NCBI GenBank assembly: GCA_002483425.1
Contig: DLHW01000034.1
Coordinates: forward strand, 1-64,000
Direction: 5' to 3'
From: Methylococcaceae bacterium UBA7658
GTDB taxonomy: Bacteria > Pseudomonadota > Gammaproteobacteria > Methylococcales > Methylomonadaceae
Length of the DNA: 64,000 nt
In this document: piece by piece, positions 60,106 to 64,000 of the stretch
How positions within the stretch are numbered: the stretch's first letter is position 1
How the letters are laid out: each line of letters starts with the position of its first letter
Notes under the pieces: model-generated
Told to the model about the DNA's origin: nothing
Database searches by the model: none
What the model saw: the letters and a program-made list of their open reading frames with translations, nothing else
Program-made: the position numbers and the translations under genes

Positions 60106-62252
60106 GCGTTTTTCGTTTGGCGGCAATCCCGAATGAAAACCTATTCGCCGGGAATACGAGCAGGATGTCTTGCGCTGAATTGCTGGCTTATTTTCAGAAC
60201 AAAGGCAGCCACGGATACTTTTCTTTAGCTAAAGGAAAAGAGAAACAGTTGGCTAAAGCGCAAGCCGTATTGGCTAACGAATTCGAGTTCAATAACGAGA
60301 CCTACCGTTTAGGCGATAATTTCGATTGGAAACGCAATCCCAGTAATGATATTGAGTGGCTTATTCTCTTACACAAATTCTATTATTTTAAAGAATTGGC
60401 TGGGGCTTACGATTTTACCGGCGATGAGGTTTACGCCCGGAAATGGGTGGGGCTTATCGATTCATGGATCGAACAAGTGCCGGACGGTTTTATCGACAGT
60501 CAGGTAACTGGACGCAGATTGCAGCAGTGGATTTTGTCATATCGGTACTTTGTCGTTAAATGGCGTTCGGCAACTGTGACTGGGGATTTTTTCGAACGTT
60601 TTCTGCAATCGATTAATTCACAAACGCACTATCTGTGCGCACACCTTACCCCGGAGGGAAATCATCGAACGCTGGAACTGTATGCGATTTTTCTGGTTGC
60701 GGTTACTTTTCCTGAGTTTCGAGATTCAGCCTTCTTTTTGGAGTTTTCGACACAAAAACTGATTGAAAATATCAAACGCGATTTGCTTGCCGATGGCGTT
60801 CATCGGGAGCTTTCGTCTGATTATCATCATACAGTTCTCAAAAATTATTTGCGGTTCCGGGAGTTGGCTTCTCTGAATCAAATCGAATTCCCCCAGGTTT
60901 GCGACGAGCTGTTAAAACGCGCAATCGAATTTTCCTGTTATGTTCATAAACCCGATGGATTAATACCCGCGATCAACGATGGCGATTGCAATAGTTATCT
61001 GGCTTTATTAAAAAAGGCTAAGACATATTACCCCGACCCGTTCATTGACTATGTCATCAGTAAAGGTGATGAAGGCCGTGCGCCGCTACGGCGGTCGAAG
61101 TGTTTTGAGGACAGCGGCTATTCTGTGCTGCGAAGCGATTGGGCGGTAAATCCCTATGAAGATGCGCTCTATCTGTTCTTCGATTGCGCCTCAATCGGAT
61201 TCGGCAGTCACGGGCATTACGATGCATTGAATTTCGAAATGGCGGCTTTCGGTCATTCGTTAATCGTCGATCCAGGCCGTTATACCTATAACGAAAGTTC
61301 AGACGACGGCGTTAATTGGCGACGAATATTCAAAGAAACCGCCGGGCATAATACGGTTGTTGTAGATGGCTTGGATCAAATGCCGTATCGTCCGGGACGG
61401 CCTGTCGATCCGGAACCAATAACAACCTTGAAGCAGTTCGTCTCAGCGACAGGATTCGATTTTTTGCACGGCCAAGTTATCAGCCATCAATATCCCGTCG
61501 TTCACGAACGGATGATTTTCTTTAAGCATCCGGAATATTGGATCGTGACCGACTTGCTTAGAACCATCGATTCGCATAGCTACGACTTGTATTTCCATTT
61601 ATCGAACAGGGCGCAAGATGGAACAAGCTATGTCAGCACTGAAACTTGCCATGTCGTTACTTCTCCAAATTTGCTCGTCGCGCAACCAAAGAATTCCGGC
61701 ACACAAGTTGCTATTGAGCAAGGTTACGTTTCACCGGAATACGGCGTTAAATTTCCTGCGCCGGTGATTAAGTTTTCAAAACAACAAACGGGTACGGCAA
61801 GTTTTTGTACGGTACTTTATCCTTTTAAAGATAGCGCGCCTTCGGTGGAAATAACACAAGTGCCGGTATACAAGGACGGGCGTTTGTGTGAAGCGTCGGA
61901 AGCATCGGCAATAAAAATCGATGTTAGAACAGCAACATCGACTTACGAAGATTATTACTTCCTCAATCACGGGTTTGCAAGCGAACAATATGATTTCGCC
62001 GATATTACTTGTACGGGTAAGGTTTTATTTCTAAGGCGAGATGAAAATAGACGTATCGTTAATCTGCAAGGCGAAGGGATTCAGTCGGTAGCGGTTAATT
62101 CGGTAGAGATATTAAGTAAATTAAATGGTTTAAATACGGTCAGTTATCAAGACAGAATAATCGAGTTTTCAGATAAATTTTCACAAAAGAGAAAGTTTGT
62201 CACTGTTATAGATACTTCCAAGAGCGGGAGCCTCTATCGAGGCGGGGTTTAG
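60102..62252 (+). CDS. Heparinase II/III-family protein, second of a tandem pair
   Basis: This roughly 716-residue protein is a clear paralogue of the preceding one, with NPSNDIEWLILLHKFYYF, WVGLIDSWIEQVPDGF, HLTPEGNHRTLELYAIFLVA, ELSSDYHHTVLKNYLRFRE, and in the beta-sandwich SHGHYDALNFEMAAFG and SLIVDPGRYTYN. It also has no signal peptide. The start at MSVFRLAAIP overlaps the stop of the first gene in ATGA, with AAGGA 9 bases upstream; an ATG at 60081 adds seven residues. The extra C-terminal 40 residues have no match in the first copy. The two may process different bonds of one polymer. Confidence 0.82.
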   Translation: MSVFRLAAIPNENLFAGNTSRMSCAELLAYFQNKGSHGYFSLAKGKEKQLAKAQAVLANEFEFNNETYRLGDNFDWKRNPSNDIEWLILLHKFYYFKELAGAYDFTGDEVYARKWVGLIDSWIEQVPDGFIDSQVTGRRLQQWILSYRYFVVKWRSATVTGDFFERFLQSINSQTHYLCAHLTPEGNHRTLELYAIFLVAVTFPEFRDSAFFLEFSTQKLIENIKRDLLADGVHRELSSDYHHTVLKNYLRFRELASLNQIEFPQVCDELLKRAIEFSCYVHKPDGLIPAINDGDCNSYLALLKKAKTYYPDPFIDYVISKGDEGRAPLRRSKCFEDSGYSVLRSDWAVNPYEDALYLFFDCASIGFGSHGHYDALNFEMAAFGHSLIVDPGRYTYNESSDDGVNWRRIFKETAGHNTVVVDGLDQMPYRPGRPVDPEPITTLKQFVSATGFDFLHGQVISHQYPVVHERMIFFKHPEYWIVTDLLRTIDSHSYDLYFHLSNRAQDGTSYVSTETCHVVTSPNLLVAQPKNSGTQVAIEQGYVSPEYGVKFPAPVIKFSKQQTGTASFCTVLYPFKDSAPSVEITQVPVYKDGRLCEASEASAIKIDVRTATSTYEDYYFLNHGFASEQYDFADITCTGKVLFLRRDENRRIVNLQGEGIQSVAVNSVEILSKLNGLNTVSYQDRIIEFSDKFSQKRKFVTVIDTSKSGSLYRGGV

Positions 62253-62302
62253 CCGGTGACGGGCTTAACATTGGATCCTTTATTTCCGCAGGAAAAGAAA
62301 AC

Positions 62303-62368
62303 ATGTTAGCCGTGTATGAAATCTTCTCTGATTGGCTTGCCGGCGAGGAAAACAAGCATTCAAGATGA
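62303..62368 (+). CDS. Small leader ORF coupled to the kinase gene
   Basis: This 21-codon frame (MLAVYEIFSDWLAGEENKHS) has AGGA about 11 bases before its ATG. Its stop overlaps the ATG of the next gene in ATGA, so it could couple translation. No homologue is known to me; expression is not shown. Confidence 0.35.
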   Translation: MLAVYEIFSDWLAGEENKHSR

Positions 62369-63753
62369 ATTCAGCAATTAACGATCCAGTTTTTCCGCAA
62401 ATTGCGCAAGCTTTAGAACCGCTGGTTATGACCCGGCTGTTTCAGGCCGTCTTGTTATCTCTTTCAGGCGATGTCCTTACAAGTCAAAAAGTAATTAAAT
62501 CGTGCGAAATCAAAAACAAACGTCATAAACCCGGTAAAAGTTTCGTGCTTTCGTATGATTTAATTTTACTGGATAACCAAGCAGGGGAAAAAAGCGAGCG
62601 GGTAATCGGTGCGAGATTATGTAAATCAGGATGCGGTCTGACAGAGCTTCAAGAAGAACGCGCAAAATATAATAAAAATACCGGGTTGGTATCGCCTGTA
62701 ATTTACTTGCCCGAGTTAGAAATGCTGGTGTGGCTGTTTCCTAACGACAGAAAGCTAATTCATCTTGTTCAAATTTTGAACGTCGATAATCTGTTAGCTC
62801 ATTTTACGCCGATGTTACTTTTATTGGATTGTGGAAGCTCGAGTAAAGTCACGGATGTACAAACCGAGGTATTACATTATCTTCCCGAACGTTCATGTAT
62901 GGTGCGATACATTATTTCTGTCGAAGTACCGGGTCAAAGCAAGATTATTCAAAAGATTGTCTACGGGAAAAACTACCGAGATAACCGTGGCGGCGAAGTC
63001 TTTTCAATCATGAAACAGTTGGCGAATCAATTGCCGAAATGCGCTACGCCATTAGCATACGACGCCAACACCAGAACGTTATGGCAATCGCATATTAACG
63101 GTATTCCGCTGGAGTGGAGCGATTTGGAAACCGGACGCTCGTCTCGTTTATTGTTCAGTATGGCAACTTGTCTTGCTGCATTTCAGAAATGTCGTATTGA
63201 GACTTCGGAGAGTTACGGCTTCAAGGAAATAGATGAACAACTGTTTGATACCGTTCAGGCCGCAAAACCGCAAGATAAATTGCTGGCGGAACAGATTTCC
63301 GATTGGGTGGCATTATTAATATCATTGCGGGACGAGATCTCTTGGCCGTCGAATGTTGCTTTTCCCTTGCATCAAGACCTTCACTTAGGCAACTTTATGA
63401 TGGAAGGCGATAACGCGTGCTTAATTGATTTAGATAGCGTGTGTCTGGGCAATCCTTTAGCCGATATCGGCAGTTTAGTCAGCTACTTTTACCGTAACGG
63501 CCTTCAAGCGGGCCGGGATATAGATTACGTCGATAATATTGTGGCGGTTTTCCTGGAACACTTTGAGAACGCCGTTTCTTGGCGCGTTTGCCGATCTCAA
63601 TTGAGTTGGTTTATTGCCGCCGCACTGATACATGAAGTGATTCGCAGACTTTTAAGGCAACGTCACGAACAGGGTTTAAAACATCTTAATAGTTATTTTG
63701 ATTTAAGTAAGCGATTCGGTCAGGCAATTGTCAAGGACGGACAACATGCTTAA
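62365..63753 (+). CDS. APH-type phosphotransferase in the polysaccharide operon
   Basis: This roughly 462-residue protein has the aminoglycoside-phosphotransferase/choline-kinase fold, with the catalytic loop FPLHQDLHLGNFMMEG and the metal-binding ACLIDLDSVCLGNPLADIG. The N-terminal half is long and has no clear ATP-binding lysine that I can place. The start at 62365 is chosen because the upstream TTG at 62332 would need a weak site. Position after two heparinase-type genes suggests that it phosphorylates a sugar from the polymer, or an intermediate; it is unlikely to confer antibiotic resistance. It overlaps the phosphatase gene by 8 bases. Confidence 0.8.
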   Translation: MNSAINDPVFPQIAQALEPLVMTRLFQAVLLSLSGDVLTSQKVIKSCEIKNKRHKPGKSFVLSYDLILLDNQAGEKSERVIGARLCKSGCGLTELQEERAKYNKNTGLVSPVIYLPELEMLVWLFPNDRKLIHLVQILNVDNLLAHFTPMLLLLDCGSSSKVTDVQTEVLHYLPERSCMVRYIISVEVPGQSKIIQKIVYGKNYRDNRGGEVFSIMKQLANQLPKCATPLAYDANTRTLWQSHINGIPLEWSDLETGRSSRLLFSMATCLAAFQKCRIETSESYGFKEIDEQLFDTVQAAKPQDKLLAEQISDWVALLISLRDEISWPSNVAFPLHQDLHLGNFMMEGDNACLIDLDSVCLGNPLADIGSLVSYFYRNGLQAGRDIDYVDNIVAVFLEHFENAVSWRVCRSQLSWFIAAALIHEVIRRLLRQRHEQGLKHLNSYFDLSKRFGQAIVKDGQHA

Positions 63754-64000
63754 TGCAGCAAACCCATCTCCAATTCGTCTGTTTTTGGCAAGGCACGGTG
63801 AAAGTATTGCCAATCAGCAGCAACTGATTTCAGGACAGTTAGACACACCCTTAAGCGAAAAAGGCAAGCAGCAAGCGCAATGGTTACGCGATGTGCTAAA
63901 GCACAACACGCTATCGGCCATTTTCACCAGCAGTTTAAGCCGGACTGTGGAAACCGCTAAGCCCACTGCCGACTATCACGGATTGAATATCCAATCGATT
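63746..64000 (+). CDS. Histidine phosphatase-family protein (partial, runs off the window)
   Basis: The first 85 residues are visible. The phosphatase signature FLARHGESIANQQQLIS is near residue 15 and TSSLSRTVETAKPTA follows, as in phosphoglycerate mutase-like phosphatases (GpmB, CobC type). The phospho-accepting His is in RHG. The ATG overlaps the end of the kinase gene by 8 bases. It may act on a sugar phosphate made by that kinase. The C-terminal catalytic His lies outside the window. Confidence 0.87.
   Translation, partial: MLNAANPSPIRLFLARHGESIANQQQLISGQLDTPLSEKGKQQAQWLRDVLKHNTLSAIFTSSLSRTVETAKPTADYHGLNIQSI

Overview
The window looks like chromosome from a gammaproteobacterium of moderate GC. 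The signs are a class A RNase P RNA, a hemC-hemD-hemX-hemY operon, recC-recB-recD, surA-lptD divergent from amgK-murU (the pseudomonad arrangement), CpdA, HflD, GreB, RppH and the oxygen-dependent HemF. An ArsM/ArsS arsenosugar pair, a two-subunit pyruvate carboxylase and an exopolysaccharide operon would suit a Methylococcales-type methanotroph. No methane or methanol oxidation gene is present, so that placement is an inference. I saw no tRNA, rRNA operon, CRISPR array, phage or intact insertion sequence.

Layout. 1-3.9 kb: a flavin disulfide reductase, then arsM and arsS. 4.1-9.8 kb: a small lipoprotein, rnpB (minus), a HAD phosphatase divergent from rppH, then cpdA, argA, hemF and hflD on the minus strand. 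10.5-13.1 kb: a copper chaperone and a copper P-type ATPase behind a perfect FNR-type box. 13.3-19.5 kb: greB, slyD, the pyruvate carboxylase pair, a GNAT acetyltransferase and a Sua5-type threonylcarbamoyl-AMP synthase. 19.5-20.5 kb: two AT-rich orphan genes separated by a REP-like hairpin. 20.5-24.7 kb: hemCDXY. 24.7-25.6 kb: a small exported helical protein behind a second perfect FNR-type box, then a MITE-like AT-rich inverted repeat.

25.6-30.2 kb is a minus-strand set: an alpha/beta hydrolase with a cysteine nucleophile, an acetoacetate-decarboxylase-family protein, a small unknown protein, and a GMC oxidoreductase with a ferredoxin-like cysteine motif. It resembles the parts of large cholesterol-oxidase-like fusion proteins encoded separately. 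30.6-38.7 kb holds rnd, an orphan DbpA-type RNA-binding protein, surA and lptD on the minus strand, and amgK-murU on the plus strand. 38.7-42.3 kb has a histidine-rich polytopic membrane protein, a HIT protein and an exported vanadium haloperoxidase with all its vanadate-site motifs. 42.3-50.7 kb is recC-recB-recD. 51-53.3 kb is a FixL/FixJ-like two-component pair whose sensor lacks the FixL haem histidine. 53.6-54.2 kb is a decayed inositol-monophosphatase-family gene. 54.6-55.1 kb is an RlpA-like lipoprotein.

55.4-64 kb is one tightly packed plus-strand operon: two GT-B glycosyltransferases, two tandem paralogous heparinase II/III-fold proteins without signal peptides, a tiny leader ORF, an APH-type kinase, and a histidine phosphatase cut by the window edge. 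It looks like part of a surface-polysaccharide system and is the best candidate here for an undescribed pathway. The most testable regulatory observation is the pair of class II FNR promoters, one before the copper genes and one before the small exported protein.
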